This document shows, piece after piece, positions 50,259 through 60,323 of a stretch of 62,668 nt of DNA. The notes under the pieces are model-generated. The model searched no databases. It had not been told where the DNA came from and was given only the letters and a program-made list of their open reading frames with translations. Both the position numbers and the translations under genes were made by a program. Numbering within the stretch: position 1 is the first letter of the stretch; every line of letters begins with the position of its first letter. Origin of the DNA: Anaerolineaceae bacterium (lineage in GTDB: Bacteria > Chloroflexota > Anaerolineae > JAAYZQ01); the NCBI GenBank assembly GCA_012514775.1, contig JAAYZQ010000049.1, positions 1-62,668 on the forward strand, written 5' to 3'.

Positions 50259-51128
50259 CTACTTCTTTACCGGATAGTAGCACAGGCCCACCGTGCCGGG
50301 CCCCGTGTGCACGCCCAGGGCCGGCGACAGCTCGGAGACCAGGGACTCGACGCAGGTCAGTCGCCCTTCGATGAGCTCCCGGATCTTTTCCGCCTCCTCC
50401 TGGGCCGCGGCGTGGACGTAGGCCACCTTGATCTTGCCCAGCCGGCCCACGGCGCCCTCAACCATGTTGGCCATCATCTCGTAGGCCTTGCACCGGCTGC
50501 GCGCCGTACCCAGGGGCACGATGACCCCATCTTCCATGCCGATGAGGGGCTTGATCCTGAGCAGGCTGCCTGCCAGGTGCTTGGCCTTGCCGATGCGCCC
50601 GCCCATGTAGAGGTACTTGAGCGTGTCGGCGGTCTGGATCATGCGTGTAACGGGCATCAGCTTCCTGACCACACCCACTACGTCGGGCAGGCGCTTGCCC
50701 TCCAGGGCGGCCCGGGCGGCCTCGATGACCATCCATCCCTGGCACATGGACACGTTCAGCGTGTCCATGACCTCGATGTGGAGGTTGGGCAGGCGCTCGC
50801 GCAGCGTCGACTGGGCAATGCTCGCCGCCTGAAAGGCGCCGCTGCCTTTGGAGGTCATGTGAATGCTGACAATTTCTTCGGTGTTCTCTTCTTCAGCCAC
50901 CTGCTCGTACAACTGGATGTAGTCGCCGGGACCGGGGCTGGCCGTCTGCGGCAGCTCGCGGGCCGTAGGCAGCCAGCGGTAAAAGGAATCGCGCTGGACC
51001 GTCACCAGGTCGCGCAGAACTTCCTGCCCCCGGTGAATGTAATAGGGTACCCAACGGATCTTCAGAGCGGTCAGGAGCGATTCGGGGATACTGGCACAAC
51101 TGTCGGTGATAACCGCAACTCTGGACAT
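50259..51128 (-). CDS. DegV family fatty-acid-binding protein
   Basis: A 289-residue DegV (FakB-like) protein. The N-terminus VAVITDSCASIPESLLTAL and the ligand-site residues in TASPGPGDYIQLYEQ, IHMTSKGSGAFQAA and the later TADTLKYLYMGGRIGKAKHL match the family. DegV/FakB proteins bind fatty acids; FakB passes them to the kinase FakA, which is not in the window. It has its own promoter and is followed after 31 bp by the aldolase, aminotransferase and glcD genes, which may be co-transcribed. Confidence 0.92.
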   Translation of the reverse strand: MSRVAVITDSCASIPESLLTALKIRWVPYYIHRGQEVLRDLVTVQRDSFYRWLPTARELPQTASPGPGDYIQLYEQVAEEENTEEIVSIHMTSKGSGAFQAASIAQSTLRERLPNLHIEVMDTLNVSMCQGWMVIEAARAALEGKRLPDVVGVVRKLMPVTRMIQTADTLKYLYMGGRIGKAKHLAGSLLRIKPLIGMEDGVIVPLGTARSRCKAYEMMANMVEGAVGRLGKIKVAYVHAAAQEEAEKIRELIEGRLTCVESLVSELSPALGVHTGPGTVGLCYYPVKK

Positions 51129-51219
51129 GTCTCCTTCCTCCCTTTCTCGTGGCCAAAGCTGGCGCTCGAGCTCTCGACAAGCTGCCGGCCGGGGCCCTGG
51201 CCGACAGCCCTGTTACTGA

Positions 51220-51248
51220 ATTCTACCGTAAAGCCGGGGGGCGTGCAA
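51220..51248 (-). promoter_or_regulatory. Promoter of the degV-aldolase-aminotransferase-glcD run
   Basis: Minus strand TTGCAC (51248-51243), 17-nt spacer, TAGAAT (51225-51220). The leader to the degV ATG is about 85 nt. Confidence 0.65.
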
Positions 51249-51308
51249 GCCCGGCCCCCTCCCATGCGCCCCATGGCGCTCCCAGGCCGCCTTGCCGGGC
51301 TGGGCCCG

Positions 51309-52325
51309 TCAAGGCCTCGCCATGTGCTCGTCTATGACCGGGTTGATCAGCTCCCAGTTCGGCAACTGCACGGCGGCACCATCGGGCCGCACGTAGCCGT
51401 AGACGAGGGGCGGCTCGAGCACGACCCGCTCCAGCCTGGCCGGATCCAGGCGCACGGCGAGCAAGCCCAGGGCCAGGACTTCCCGCGGGCTCAGGTTCGT
51501 CTCCAACGAGTCGAGGACGATGAGGCCCATGACGGGCAGGCGGGGCAGAGAGCCCGGCCTGAGGGCCTTCTGCCGGATGGCCACCAGGACCTCTTGCTGT
51601 CGCCGGGCCCGGTCAAAGTCGCTGGTGCTCATGCGCGAGCGAGCATACTCCAGGGCCCGCTGGCCGTCCATCATCTGCAAGCCCGGGTCAAAGTGCACCG
51701 TCTTGTAGGCGTGGGAGTCGCCGGGCCGCGGGTCCGGGTAGCGGGTGTCGTGCAGCGTCTCCGACACCTCGATCTCGACGCCGCCCAGAGCGTCGACCAG
51801 CCTCTCGAACGCACCGAAATCCGCCATCAGGTAGCCGTCGACGGAGAACCCGAAGTTGGACTCGACGGTGGCTTCCACCAGGGCCGGGCCCCCGCCGGGA
51901 TAGCCCTCCACATAGCCGAACACGTTGGCGGTGTTGATCCGGTCCTCGCCATGCCCCGGGATGGCGAGCTGCAGATCGCGGGGAATGGAAAGGAGAACGG
52001 CCTCGCCGCTCCCGGGGTCGACGCTGGCGACCATCACCGTATCGGCGCGGTACGCCCAATCGTTGCCGTCTCGCCTGTCGACCCCGAGCAGCAGCACGTT
52101 GACCCGGCCGCCATCCTGGCCCGCGAAGAGGAGGGGCAGGCTGACAATCAGGACACAAATCCAGGTGAATAGAAGCACCAGGGCCGCGACCAGGGCGATG
52201 GAAAGGAGTCTCGTCCCACGCCGCTTGCGCGCCCTACGGCTCGGGCGGGCCTGGGGCCGCCAGGGCTGTGCGTGGCCCGGAGGAGGGGGAACCTGGAGTT
52301 TCCTATTCCTGGTCCCGTTGCTCAT
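51309..52325 (-). CDS. LytR-CpsA-Psr (LCP) family cell-wall protein
   Basis: A 338-residue membrane-anchored protein. A short basic N-terminus, one membrane span (LLSIALVAALVLLFTWICVL) and an outer LCP domain follow. The domain shows VNVLLLGVDRRDGNDWAYRA, DTVMVASVDPGSGEAVLLSIPRD-type residues and the Arg pair in ALEYARSRMSTSDFDRARRQ. LCP enzymes attach undecaprenyl-linked glycopolymers to peptidoglycan. ATG 52325 overlaps the upstream stop (ATGA). Its coupling to an acetolactate-synthase-like gene has no obvious biochemical reason. Confidence 0.92.
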   Translation of the reverse strand: MSNGTRNRKLQVPPPPGHAQPWRPQARPSRRARKRRGTRLLSIALVAALVLLFTWICVLIVSLPLLFAGQDGGRVNVLLLGVDRRDGNDWAYRADTVMVASVDPGSGEAVLLSIPRDLQLAIPGHGEDRINTANVFGYVEGYPGGGPALVEATVESNFGFSVDGYLMADFGAFERLVDALGGVEIEVSETLHDTRYPDPRPGDSHAYKTVHFDPGLQMMDGQRALEYARSRMSTSDFDRARRQQEVLVAIRQKALRPGSLPRLPVMGLIVLDSLETNLSPREVLALGLLAVRLDPARLERVVLEPPLVYGYVRPDGAAVQLPNWELINPVIDEHMARP

Positions 52326-54121
52326 CGCGCGCCGGCCAGCTCCTCGTAACGGGCCCGCCGCTCGGCCAGATAAGCAGGCACCGGCACGTCGCACCAGGCT
52401 TGCTCCTGCCCACACGACGGGATATCGTCTCGCTCTACCATGACCTCGACGACGGCCGGGCGGCGAGCGGCAAAGGCCCGCTCCAGGGCCGGGCCGACCT
52501 CTTCGGGAGAGGTGATCCACTCGGAGTAACAGCCAAAGCCCCGGGCCAGCGAGGCCAGGTCGGGCGTCACCGGCTCCCGGCCCTTCAGAAACTCGGCGCC
52601 CGTGACGCGCTCGGGACCATAGGCCGCGGCCTGCAGGTCGCGGAGCCCGATCCAGCCGGCATTGTTGGCCACAACCAGGACGACGGGGATATCATACTGG
52701 GCAGCGGTAGCCAGTTCCTGGATCGTCATCAGGAAATCGCCGTCACCCATCAGGCCCACCACCTGCCGGCCGGGGGCCGCCGCAAGCCTGGCTCCCAGGG
52801 CCGCGGGCAGCGTCCAGCCCATTGCGCCCAGGCCGCCGGGGGTCAGGTTGGTCCGCGGCTCGTAGATGGTGGCCTCCCGGAGCCAATGGGCCTGGGTCGT
52901 GCCCGACGAGGTCAGGACGATGGCATCGCGCCGCAAGTGGGCCCGTAACTCGGCAACCAGGCGCGGGACCGTGACCGGCCTCCGGTCGTCCGTGGCCACC
53001 TCCCGCACCCGGGTCAGCCACTCGTCGCGTAGCCGCGACACTTCGTCCAGATAGCCGGCCCGCGCCCCGCCTATGCTCGGCGAAACGCCCAGCGCCCGGA
53101 GCCGGTCGAGCAACGCCGCCAGGCCCGCCCGGGCGTCGGACACGATGCCAACCTCGACGGGATAATGCCTGCCGATCTGGCCCGGGTCCAGGTCCAGGTG
53201 GATGAGGCGCGTGGGAGGGATGCTGTACGTCACGCCCTGGCGATAGTGGGAGGTGCTCCGCGGAGCAAAGCGCGTGCCCACGGCCAGGAGGACGTCGGCG
53301 CTGCGTGCCAGGGCATTGCCACAAGTGGACCCCATCCAACCGGCGTGCAAACCCGCCAGGACGTGGTCCTCGGGAAAGGCGCCCTTGCCCATCATGGTCG
53401 TCAGCACCGGCGCCTCCAGCAGCTCGGCCAGCGCCTGCAGCTCGTCCCAGGCCTCGGCCGCCAGCACGCCACCTCCGGCCAGGATCACCGGCCGGTGGGC
53501 CATGGTCAGCAGGTCGGCCGCCCGCTGAACGAGATCGGGGTCCGGCAGGACCTGCCCGCCGGCCCGGTAGGCGTAGGGAAAGGCCAGCTCGACGTCTGCG
53601 GCCTCGCATTGGACGTCCAGGGGCAAATCCACCACCGCCGGCCCTCGCCGCCCCGTCAGCATCCCGGCAAAGGCGCTCTGCAGAGCGCGGGGCACATGGG
53701 CGGCGCTGGCCGGCCGCCATACCCCCCTGGCAACGGGCGCAAAGACGGCCAGGCTGCCCCCGGCGCGGCCACGCTCCAGCTCTTGCAGTTCTCCCCGATC
53801 CGCCATTTCCGCCGGGCCGCTGCCTGCCAGGACCAATACCGGCACCGAATCCACGGCGCAAGAGACCACGCCGGAGAGGGTGTTCATGGCCGACGGGCCC
53901 ATGGAGGCCAGGACGGCCAGGGGAGTCCCTGCCACGCGGTAGTAGCCATCAGCCAGGAAGACGGCCGCTTGCTCGTGGCGCACCTGGAGCATCTGCAGCC
54001 GGTCCTGACCGAGTAGAGCATCCAAAAGGCCCAGGGTCTGGGGGCCGGGAATGCCAACCAGGTAGGGCACGCCCTCGCGGACGAGGGTATCCACCACGAT
54101 CTGTCCACCAGTGAGTTTCAT
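52322..54121 (-). CDS. Thiamine-diphosphate enzyme, acetolactate-synthase-like large subunit
   Basis: A 599-residue member of the acetolactate synthase/pyruvate decarboxylase/oxalyl-CoA decarboxylase family. The catalytic Glu is in RHEQAAVFLADGYYRV, the central domain carries VILAGGGV, and the TPP/Mg motif is GDGDFLMTIQELATAA ending in NNAG. No regulatory subunit (ilvH/ilvN) and no other branched-chain genes are nearby, so the reaction may not be acetolactate formation. ATG 54121 has only a weak ribosome site (GGGACAAGATCG). It heads a two-gene unit with the LCP gene. Confidence 0.88.
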   Translation of the reverse strand: MKLTGGQIVVDTLVREGVPYLVGIPGPQTLGLLDALLGQDRLQMLQVRHEQAAVFLADGYYRVAGTPLAVLASMGPSAMNTLSGVVSCAVDSVPVLVLAGSGPAEMADRGELQELERGRAGGSLAVFAPVARGVWRPASAAHVPRALQSAFAGMLTGRRGPAVVDLPLDVQCEAADVELAFPYAYRAGGQVLPDPDLVQRAADLLTMAHRPVILAGGGVLAAEAWDELQALAELLEAPVLTTMMGKGAFPEDHVLAGLHAGWMGSTCGNALARSADVLLAVGTRFAPRSTSHYRQGVTYSIPPTRLIHLDLDPGQIGRHYPVEVGIVSDARAGLAALLDRLRALGVSPSIGGARAGYLDEVSRLRDEWLTRVREVATDDRRPVTVPRLVAELRAHLRRDAIVLTSSGTTQAHWLREATIYEPRTNLTPGGLGAMGWTLPAALGARLAAAPGRQVVGLMGDGDFLMTIQELATAAQYDIPVVLVVANNAGWIGLRDLQAAAYGPERVTGAEFLKGREPVTPDLASLARGFGCYSEWITSPEEVGPALERAFAARRPAVVEVMVERDDIPSCGQEQAWCDVPVPAYLAERRARYEELAGAR

Positions 54122-54161
54122 CGATCTTGTCCCTGATGCGAACGTCTATCCGTCTATGCGC

Positions 54162-54190
54162 ATTATACTATAGGACACAGCGATGCCCAA
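54162..54190 (-). promoter_or_regulatory. Promoter of the TPP enzyme-LCP unit
   Basis: Minus strand TTGGGC (54190-54185), 17-nt spacer, TATAAT (54167-54162). On the plus strand the same bases contain TATACT (54164-54169), a possible -10 for the divergent MFS gene, but with no good -35. Confidence 0.68.
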
Positions 54191-54270
54191 ACCGGGTGGG
54201 AGGCAAGCCGCTTGCCACACCGCGGGGCAGCCACTGGCCCACCATCCAGTCTCGACAAAGGGGATAAGGA

Positions 54271-55545
54271 GTGAGCGTCACACCACCGCGCAAGGCCCGG
54301 CTCTTGAGCCCGATGCTGCTCTGGTTCATGGGCACCATGATCCTGGCCAACATCGCAGCCCAGATGATCTTTCCACTGCAATCGCTCTACGTGCAGGAGC
54401 TGGGGGCCAGTGTGCGGCAGATTGGGCTATTCTTTACCATCGCCTCCATTGCCCCGCTCTTTCTCCAGATCCTGGGCGGCTGGCTGTCGGACGCGGCGGG
54501 CAGGCTGCAGGCCATTGCCATCGGCAGCGTCGCGGGTGCCGGCGCCTACCTGTTCTACATTTTTGCCCCATCCTGGCAGTGGCTCCTCCCGGCCTCGGTG
54601 CTGACGGCCATGGCTGTGGCCTTTGTCTCGCCCAGCTTCCAGGCCTTTGTCGCCCAGGAATCGACGGAAGAGACCCGCGGCCGGGTCTATGGCGCCACCA
54701 GTACCATGTACATGGTCGTCAACATCGTCGGGCCGATGTTGGGCGGGATGATTGCCCAGGGACTCTCCTTTCGCGCGGTGTTCATCGTCGCTTTTGCCCT
54801 CTACGGGGTCGCGGCAGTCATCCGGGTGATCATGGCCCGGGTCGCGAGCCGCAAGAGCCGAAGCGAAGCCGGGCAGCCAGAACGGCCAAGGCTGTCGGGC
54901 CTGCGCCAGAGCCTGGTGTCGGTCTTTGGGCTGATCGCTGCCGGCGGCCTGATCACCTGGATCTTTATCTCGGATGGTGTGCGCGACGTGGCCTTTGGCC
55001 TGACGGACCAACTTATGCCGGTCTACCTGGAGAACGAGATGGGCCTGAGTCTGATGCAGATCGGCAGCCTGCAGTCGATCTCGGCCCTGGTGGCCATGGC
55101 CCTCATGAGCCCCGCGGGCTGGCTCTCGGACAAGAAGGGCGAGCGCGTGGGCATCGTCGGCGGCTTTGCCCTCATCGCGGCCGGCTGGAGCATCTTTCTC
55201 GTCGGCACCACCTTCTGGCACTTTATCGCCTCGCGGATCGTCACCGGCATCGGTTGGGCCTTTATCGACCCGGCCTACAGCTCGCTCATCTCCAAGGCCG
55301 TGCCCGACCGCCTGCGAGGCACCGCCTTCGGCCTGTTTTCCACAAGCCTGGGCCTCATCTCCCTGCCGGCGCCCTGGCTCGGCGCCCGCCTCTGGGAAAG
55401 CGTCAGCCCCATCTTTCCCTTCTACATTCCCCTGGTGGCCATGGTGGTCCTGCTGCCGGTCATGTGGCGCAAATTCCGGCTGCCCGCCTCGCCAAACAAG
55501 GCTGCCTGCGGTGCAAAGGCAGACGTGGAGACGCGGCCAGACTGA
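54271..55545 (+). CDS. Major facilitator superfamily transporter
   Basis: A 424-residue protein with twelve membrane spans in two halves. The loop 2-3 motif (GGWLSDAAGRLQAIAIG) and its repeat in the second half (AGWLSDKKGERVGIVGG) are typical of MFS drug or sugar exporters. Substrate unknown. The start is GTG 54271, 7 nt after AAGGGG. The central loop is short and basic. Confidence 0.9.
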   Translation: MSVTPPRKARLLSPMLLWFMGTMILANIAAQMIFPLQSLYVQELGASVRQIGLFFTIASIAPLFLQILGGWLSDAAGRLQAIAIGSVAGAGAYLFYIFAPSWQWLLPASVLTAMAVAFVSPSFQAFVAQESTEETRGRVYGATSTMYMVVNIVGPMLGGMIAQGLSFRAVFIVAFALYGVAAVIRVIMARVASRKSRSEAGQPERPRLSGLRQSLVSVFGLIAAGGLITWIFISDGVRDVAFGLTDQLMPVYLENEMGLSLMQIGSLQSISALVAMALMSPAGWLSDKKGERVGIVGGFALIAAGWSIFLVGTTFWHFIASRIVTGIGWAFIDPAYSSLISKAVPDRLRGTAFGLFSTSLGLISLPAPWLGARLWESVSPIFPFYIPLVAMVVLLPVMWRKFRLPASPNKAACGAKADVETRPD

Positions 55546-55572
55546 AGCCTTCGCCTGGCCGCGTCTCCCCAG

Positions 55573-57960
55573 CTACCTGTCCTGGTCGAGGTCGGCGGAG
55601 CGCAGGGTGAACCAGAACCGGCTGCCCTGGTTGGGCGCGCTCTTGACGCCCACCTTGCCGCCCAGCTTTTGCACGACGCGGCGCACGATGGTCAGACCCA
55701 GGCCGTGGCTGCCCTTTCCACGATCTTCTTTCGCGGGCAACCGGGAGGTAAAGAGCACCGCCTGCTCCTCAGGCGTTAGCCCTGGCCCGTTGTCGTCGAT
55801 CCAGAAGCAAACCGTGCCGTCCGGCTCGTGGCACGCCCCCAGCTCCAGGCGGGGCGGGCTGCCGCCGTAGCGGATGGCATTGCTGACATAGTTCACCCAG
55901 GCACTTTCGACCCACGGGCCGTAGCCCAGGACGGTGGGCCAACTGTCGGGCAGCACCACCTCGGCGCCGTGCTCTTCGATCATGGGGGCCAGGCGCTGGC
56001 AGACGCTTTCCAAGACACGGCCCATGTCCAGGGGCTCCATGACCACCTCTCCCTGCCGCGCCTCGGCCAGGAGGAGGAGCGACTCCACGATCTCGGTCAT
56101 CTTGGCAGCGGTCGTCTGCAGCGTCTCCATCAACTTGAGCGAGTATTCGCTCGCCGATGGGGCTTCCTCCTCGTAGAGCAGGTCGGCATAGCCCGTAAGG
56201 ATGGCCAACGGCTGCTTCAGATCGTGGGCGACGGTATGTGCGTAGGCGTCCAGCTCCTGCGTCAGTGCCTGCAGCTCCTCGTTCTGCCGCCGCAGGGCGG
56301 TTTCCGCCCGGACCTGCTCGGTGACGTCGTGGGCCAGGATCAAGACCCTTTCCACCTCGCCAGCGTCGTCGTGCATGGGCACGTAATCGACGTCCCAGAA
56401 CTTGTGCGGCCGGTCCGGTTCAGTCGAGTTCCGTCCCTCGCGCACACTGACCGTTTCGTTGCTCTGGAATGCCTGTTCGACGAGCTGTTCCGTCTTGCGG
56501 GCAGTGTCGTCGTCAAAAACCTCGGCGATGGCACGGCCGGCCCCGGGCATTTCCCGCATGCCGGGGATCGATTGGTAGGTTGCGTTTACCAGCTCGAAGC
56601 GGGGATCCTCGCCCTTGACCACGGCAACCCCGACCGGTGCCGACTGGAGCAGGTGCTCCAGGAACTCGCGTTGAGCGCGATTTTCCTGCAGCAGGCGCTC
56701 GCGCTCGCCGGCCTGCCGTATCTGCTCCGTCACGTCCAGCAGCGAGAAGACCAGGCCCTGGACCTGACCATCCGCGTCCTTGACCGGGACCAGTGTCCAG
56801 TCCCAATAGGTCACACCGCGCTCCGGCTGGTCCAGGTAGTGGAAGGGCTTGGCTCGAAAGCTGACCTCCTCGCCGGTGTCGCGCACCCGTTGAAAGATCA
56901 CCTGGTTCTCGGCGTCGGGAAAGAGCTCGAAATGGTTGCGGCCCAGGAGCTCTTCGCGGCTATGGCCCGACTGCTGGCAGTAGGCCGAATTGACGGCCAA
57001 GAAGTTGAACTGGGGATCGAGATATGCCAGGTTGGCATGGGTATGCTCCATGATGGTCTGGAGCGTGTCCCATTCCAGGGCCAGGCGAGCCGCAAGTCCG
57101 GCAACTACCTCGCGCTCGTGCTCGAACCGGGCCAGCAACTGCTCCCGCTCCTCCTCCGCCTGCCGCTGCTCGGTCACGTCGATGCCAATAGCGATAACGT
57201 GCTCGAGGTCTCCTTGCTGGTTCAGAAGCGCCGTGTTGGACCAGGCAAGGAGATGACGGCTCCCATCCCTGGCAACCCACACGTTCTCAAAGCGGTTGGG
57301 GAAATAGCCCCGGGCCAGATCCGCAAAAACGGCCTTTACCGGCTCCTTGTCTTCCTCCAGCAATAAGACGTCCCACACGCGCTGATCCCGCACTTCGTCC
57401 ACGGTGTAGCCGGTGACCTGCTCGCACGTCTGGTTAAACCGGACGATCCTTCCTTCGGAGTCGAGGACCACGATGAGGGCGCCCGCCGTGCTGAGAATGG
57501 CCGACGCGAAATCGCGCTCGCGCCGCAGTTCCTGCTGCGCCTGCAGGCGGTTGGTGATGTCGCGGTTGCTTCCGCGCCAGCCGAGCCAGGTGCCGTCCGA
57601 GGCGTATACGGGCTGGCAGACGTGGCCGATCCATCGCACTTCGCCAGTGCGCGTGATAATGCGCAAGTCGAGCTCCCGCTGGTCGTGCCCCCGCGGCTGC
57701 TCCTGTAGATGCTCCTCCATGCGAGGACGATCCTCCGGGTGCAGGATGCGCAGGAACAGATCGGGATCGCGAAAGAATTCGGCGCGAGAGTAGCCGGTGA
57801 CCCGCTCACAGGAAGGCGACAAGTAGAGATAAGTGCCGTCGGGAGCGAGCCAGTATTCCCAGTCGTAGGTGAATTCCGCGACCAGGCGCAGGCGCTCCTC
57901 ACTCGAGGGCAAGTGGTTTACTCCGGCTTTTCGCAGACGTGCTTCCCAGTTGTTATTCAA
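55573..57960 (-). CDS. Multi-PAS sensor histidine kinase
   Basis: A 795-residue soluble kinase with no membrane span. Four PAS domains can be traced: about 24-140 (with a PAC end WLGWRGSNRDIT), 150-270 (LVVL-type start, IGIDVTEQRQAEE end), 300-425 and 440-555 (LILAHDVTEQVRAE end). The HisKA H box is YAHTVAHDLKQPLAIL, followed by HATPase motifs NAIRYGG, DNGPGLTPEEQ and GSHGLGLTIVRRVV. Start TTG 57960 lies behind AGGGAGA; an ATG just upstream is out of frame. It follows the second histidine kinase gene by 15 bp in one operon with a response regulator. Confidence 0.9.
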   Translation of the reverse strand: MNNNWEARLRKAGVNHLPSSEERLRLVAEFTYDWEYWLAPDGTYLYLSPSCERVTGYSRAEFFRDPDLFLRILHPEDRPRMEEHLQEQPRGHDQRELDLRIITRTGEVRWIGHVCQPVYASDGTWLGWRGSNRDITNRLQAQQELRRERDFASAILSTAGALIVVLDSEGRIVRFNQTCEQVTGYTVDEVRDQRVWDVLLLEEDKEPVKAVFADLARGYFPNRFENVWVARDGSRHLLAWSNTALLNQQGDLEHVIAIGIDVTEQRQAEEEREQLLARFEHEREVVAGLAARLALEWDTLQTIMEHTHANLAYLDPQFNFLAVNSAYCQQSGHSREELLGRNHFELFPDAENQVIFQRVRDTGEEVSFRAKPFHYLDQPERGVTYWDWTLVPVKDADGQVQGLVFSLLDVTEQIRQAGERERLLQENRAQREFLEHLLQSAPVGVAVVKGEDPRFELVNATYQSIPGMREMPGAGRAIAEVFDDDTARKTEQLVEQAFQSNETVSVREGRNSTEPDRPHKFWDVDYVPMHDDAGEVERVLILAHDVTEQVRAETALRRQNEELQALTQELDAYAHTVAHDLKQPLAILTGYADLLYEEEAPSASEYSLKLMETLQTTAAKMTEIVESLLLLAEARQGEVVMEPLDMGRVLESVCQRLAPMIEEHGAEVVLPDSWPTVLGYGPWVESAWVNYVSNAIRYGGSPPRLELGACHEPDGTVCFWIDDNGPGLTPEEQAVLFTSRLPAKEDRGKGSHGLGLTIVRRVVQKLGGKVGVKSAPNQGSRFWFTLRSADLDQDR

Positions 57961-57975
57961 ACCATCTCCCTAAGG

Positions 57976-59426
57976 TTACGATTGCCGCTGCTCGGCGGCT
58001 GGTGGCTGCTGTGCCACGGGGATCGTCAAGGCAAACCTGCTGCCCACGCCACGGTCACTCTCGGCCCAGATCTGTCCGCCATGGGCCCGCACCAGGCTCT
58101 GCGCGATGGCCAGGCCCAACCCGCTCCCTACCCGCTCGTTTGCGCCGTTGGCCCCGCCGTCGCGGCTGCGCGAGCGGTCAGCCCGCCAGAAGCGATCAAA
58201 GACGTGGCCCAGTTCGACAGGCTCGATCCCTTCGCCGGTGTCGGCCACAACGAACCTGAGGAACCCACCGTCACGCCGGACGCTCAACGTGACGGTGCCG
58301 CCCGGCGGTGTGTGTCGCAGGGCATTGGTCACCAGGTTGCGCAACACCTGGCCCAGCCGATCCGGATCCGCCTGAACAGGAGGCAGGCCCTCCTCCAAAT
58401 CCAGCCCTAGTTCCACATCCTGGGCCTCGGCAGCCAGGCCCAGGCTCTCTCCCACGTCGGCTGCCAGGGCCGTCGCGTCCACTGCCTGCACGCTGAGGCT
58501 GAGCTGCCCGGCATCGGCCAGGGCAAGGTCGCGGAGGTCGTCGACCAGGCGACTCAAGAGGCGTGTCTCGTCGTAGAGGCGCGACAATTCGGCCTTGTCC
58601 ATGGGATAGAGGTCGTCGAGGAGGGCCTGCAGGTTCCCCTGTAACACGGCCAGCGGCGTGCGCAGCTCGTGGGCCACGTCGGCCACCATGTTCTTGCGCT
58701 GTTGCTCCGACTCGTCCAGCGCCACAGCCATCTCGTTAAAAGCCAGGGCCACGTCCACCAGCTCGGCGCTCCCCTCCGGCTGGACTCGCCGGCTAAAGTC
58801 ACGCTGAGCGATGCCCCGGGCGGCGGCCGCCAGGCGCTGCAGGGGCGCGGTCAGGCTCCGGCTCAGGGCCAGCCCCAGGAGCAAGGCCAGCCCGCCGGCG
58901 GCGAGGCCGGCAATCGCCAGCCAGCGGCGCATGCGCGCGACCAGCGCCTCTTCCAACGGGCCCAACAGCGCGGAGCGAGGCGGCAGCGAGACTACCAGGA
59001 GGCCGGCCACCTCGCCTTCGGCCTCGATCGTTTCGGCCGCTGCCCGCTCGTCGCTGCTCAGGAGCCGCCCGGGGTTCTCCTCGACGCCGTCATAGACCAC
59101 GCGGCCCTCGTCATCGGCCAGGACGAACTGCAGGAGCACGTCGCGGGACATGGGCCCACCCATGCCCCGCCGCATGCCCATCATCATCGGCCCCTGGGTC
59201 CTGGCCACCTGCTCCAGCACCCGGCCGGCGCCCTCCCAACTCCCTGTTGCTCGTAGTAGGTGGACAGGGCATCGACGAGGTTCTGATGGGGTATCATGGC
59301 ACTGTAGGCCACATAGTATCGCAGCGCCGCCGTTGCCGAAAACGAGCCCAGCAGCGCGACGACGCCCACGGCGACCAGCACCACCAGGGCAAAGGCAAGG
59401 GTCAGGCGCACCCACAGACGACTCAC
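57976..59426 (-). pseudogene. Membrane sensor histidine kinase with one frameshift
   Basis: A HAMP-containing kinase split between two frames. The 5' part starts at GTG 59426 (overlapping the regulator stop as GTGA) and encodes the first membrane span and sensor start (LWVRLTLAFALVVLVAVGVV ... STYYEQQG). It then needs a -1 shift near 59240 to continue SWEGAGRVLEQVARTQGP in the long 3' frame. That frame holds a Met-rich sensor piece (MMMGMRRGMGGPM), the second span, HAMP, the H box MVADVAHELRTPLAVL, NALRHTPPGG, DTGEGIEP and GSGLGLAIAQSLV. All kinase motifs are intact, so a single missing base (real or a sequencing error) is the only damage. Confidence 0.85.
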
Positions 59427-60124
59427 GCCTCTTCCTCCGCGGGCAGCCGGTACCCGACACCAAAGACCGTTTCGATGAGGGCGTTCCCAGAGTTGGCGTC
59501 GTCCAGCTTGCGCCGCAGGTTCTTGACGTGGCTGTCGACCGAGCGCTCCAATCCTTCGTAGCCGTAGCCCAGGGCCTTTTCGATGAGCTCCAGCCGGGTA
59601 AAGGTGCGGCCCGGATTCTCGGCCAGGACCTGGAGGAGCTTGAATTCCGTGCGCGTCAGATGCACGGGCCGGCCCTGCACCTGGACCTGGTGCTGATCGA
59701 GGTCCATGGACAATGGTCCGACCTGGAGCATCCTGGGCGGCTGTGGTTCGCCCTGCGCCCGGCGCAGCACGGCACGGACGCGAGCCACCACTTCTCGCGG
59801 GTTGAAAGGCTTGGTTACATAGTCGTCGGCGCCCAGCTCGAGGCCCACGATTTTATCCTGATCGTCGGCGCGGGCAGTGAGCATGATGAGAGGCAGGCCC
59901 TGCAAGGAGTCGTCTCCGCGCACAACGCGCGTCACCTCCCAGCCATCGCGGTTGGGCAGCATGAGATCCAGGAGGACCAGGTCGGGCCGTTCCCGGCGGA
60001 TGATGTGGAGCGCAGATTCACCATCATAGGCCACAAATGCCTGGTAGCCACTTTGTTCCAGGTACGTGCGCAACAGGCGAACGATCTGCTTGTCGTCATC
60101 CACCACCAGGATTCTCTGGACCAA
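59423..60124 (-). CDS. OmpR/PhoB-family response regulator
   Basis: A 233-residue two-domain regulator. The receiver has D9-D10-D11 (VVDDDKQ), the phospho-acceptor Asp in LVLLDLMLPNRDGWE, the Thr in IMLTARADD and K in DDYVTKPFNPRE. The winged-helix DNA-binding domain (LTRTEFKLLQVLAENPGRTF ... VDSHVKNLRRKLDD, FGVGYRL) is of OmpR type, which binds tandem direct repeats. Start TTG 60124 lies 7 nt after AGGA. A TATAAT box on the minus strand at 60195-60190 probably belongs to its promoter. It is coupled to the membrane kinase by GTGA overlap. Confidence 0.93.
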   Translation of the reverse strand: MVQRILVVDDDKQIVRLLRTYLEQSGYQAFVAYDGESALHIIRRERPDLVLLDLMLPNRDGWEVTRVVRGDDSLQGLPLIMLTARADDQDKIVGLELGADDYVTKPFNPREVVARVRAVLRRAQGEPQPPRMLQVGPLSMDLDQHQVQVQGRPVHLTRTEFKLLQVLAENPGRTFTRLELIEKALGYGYEGLERSVDSHVKNLRRKLDDANSGNALIETVFGVGYRLPAEEEA

Positions 60125-60298
60125 CGGTTTTCCTGCTTTCTAGCGGCACAGGGATTGGATCGCCCCCGGCGCCGTGCAACACGCGGCCTATTATACCTCA
60201 AATTGTCCAACGGTGCCAGTAGTCGAGGGCACCAAATGCGAGGCGCTTGCATCGGGATCGCAGGTCTCATGGGCCCGCCGCCGATCACAAAGAACGAG

Positions 60299-60323
60299 GC
60301 ACGGTCGCGTGGATCGACCGTGC
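60299..60323 (-). terminator. Probable terminator after the Met-rich secreted protein gene
   Basis: GCACGGTCG (60299-60307) pairs with CGACCGTGC (60315-60323) around a 7-nt loop. On the minus strand the stem is followed by CTCGTTCTTTGT, a partial T-tract, about 85 nt after the stop of the gene. Confidence 0.65.
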
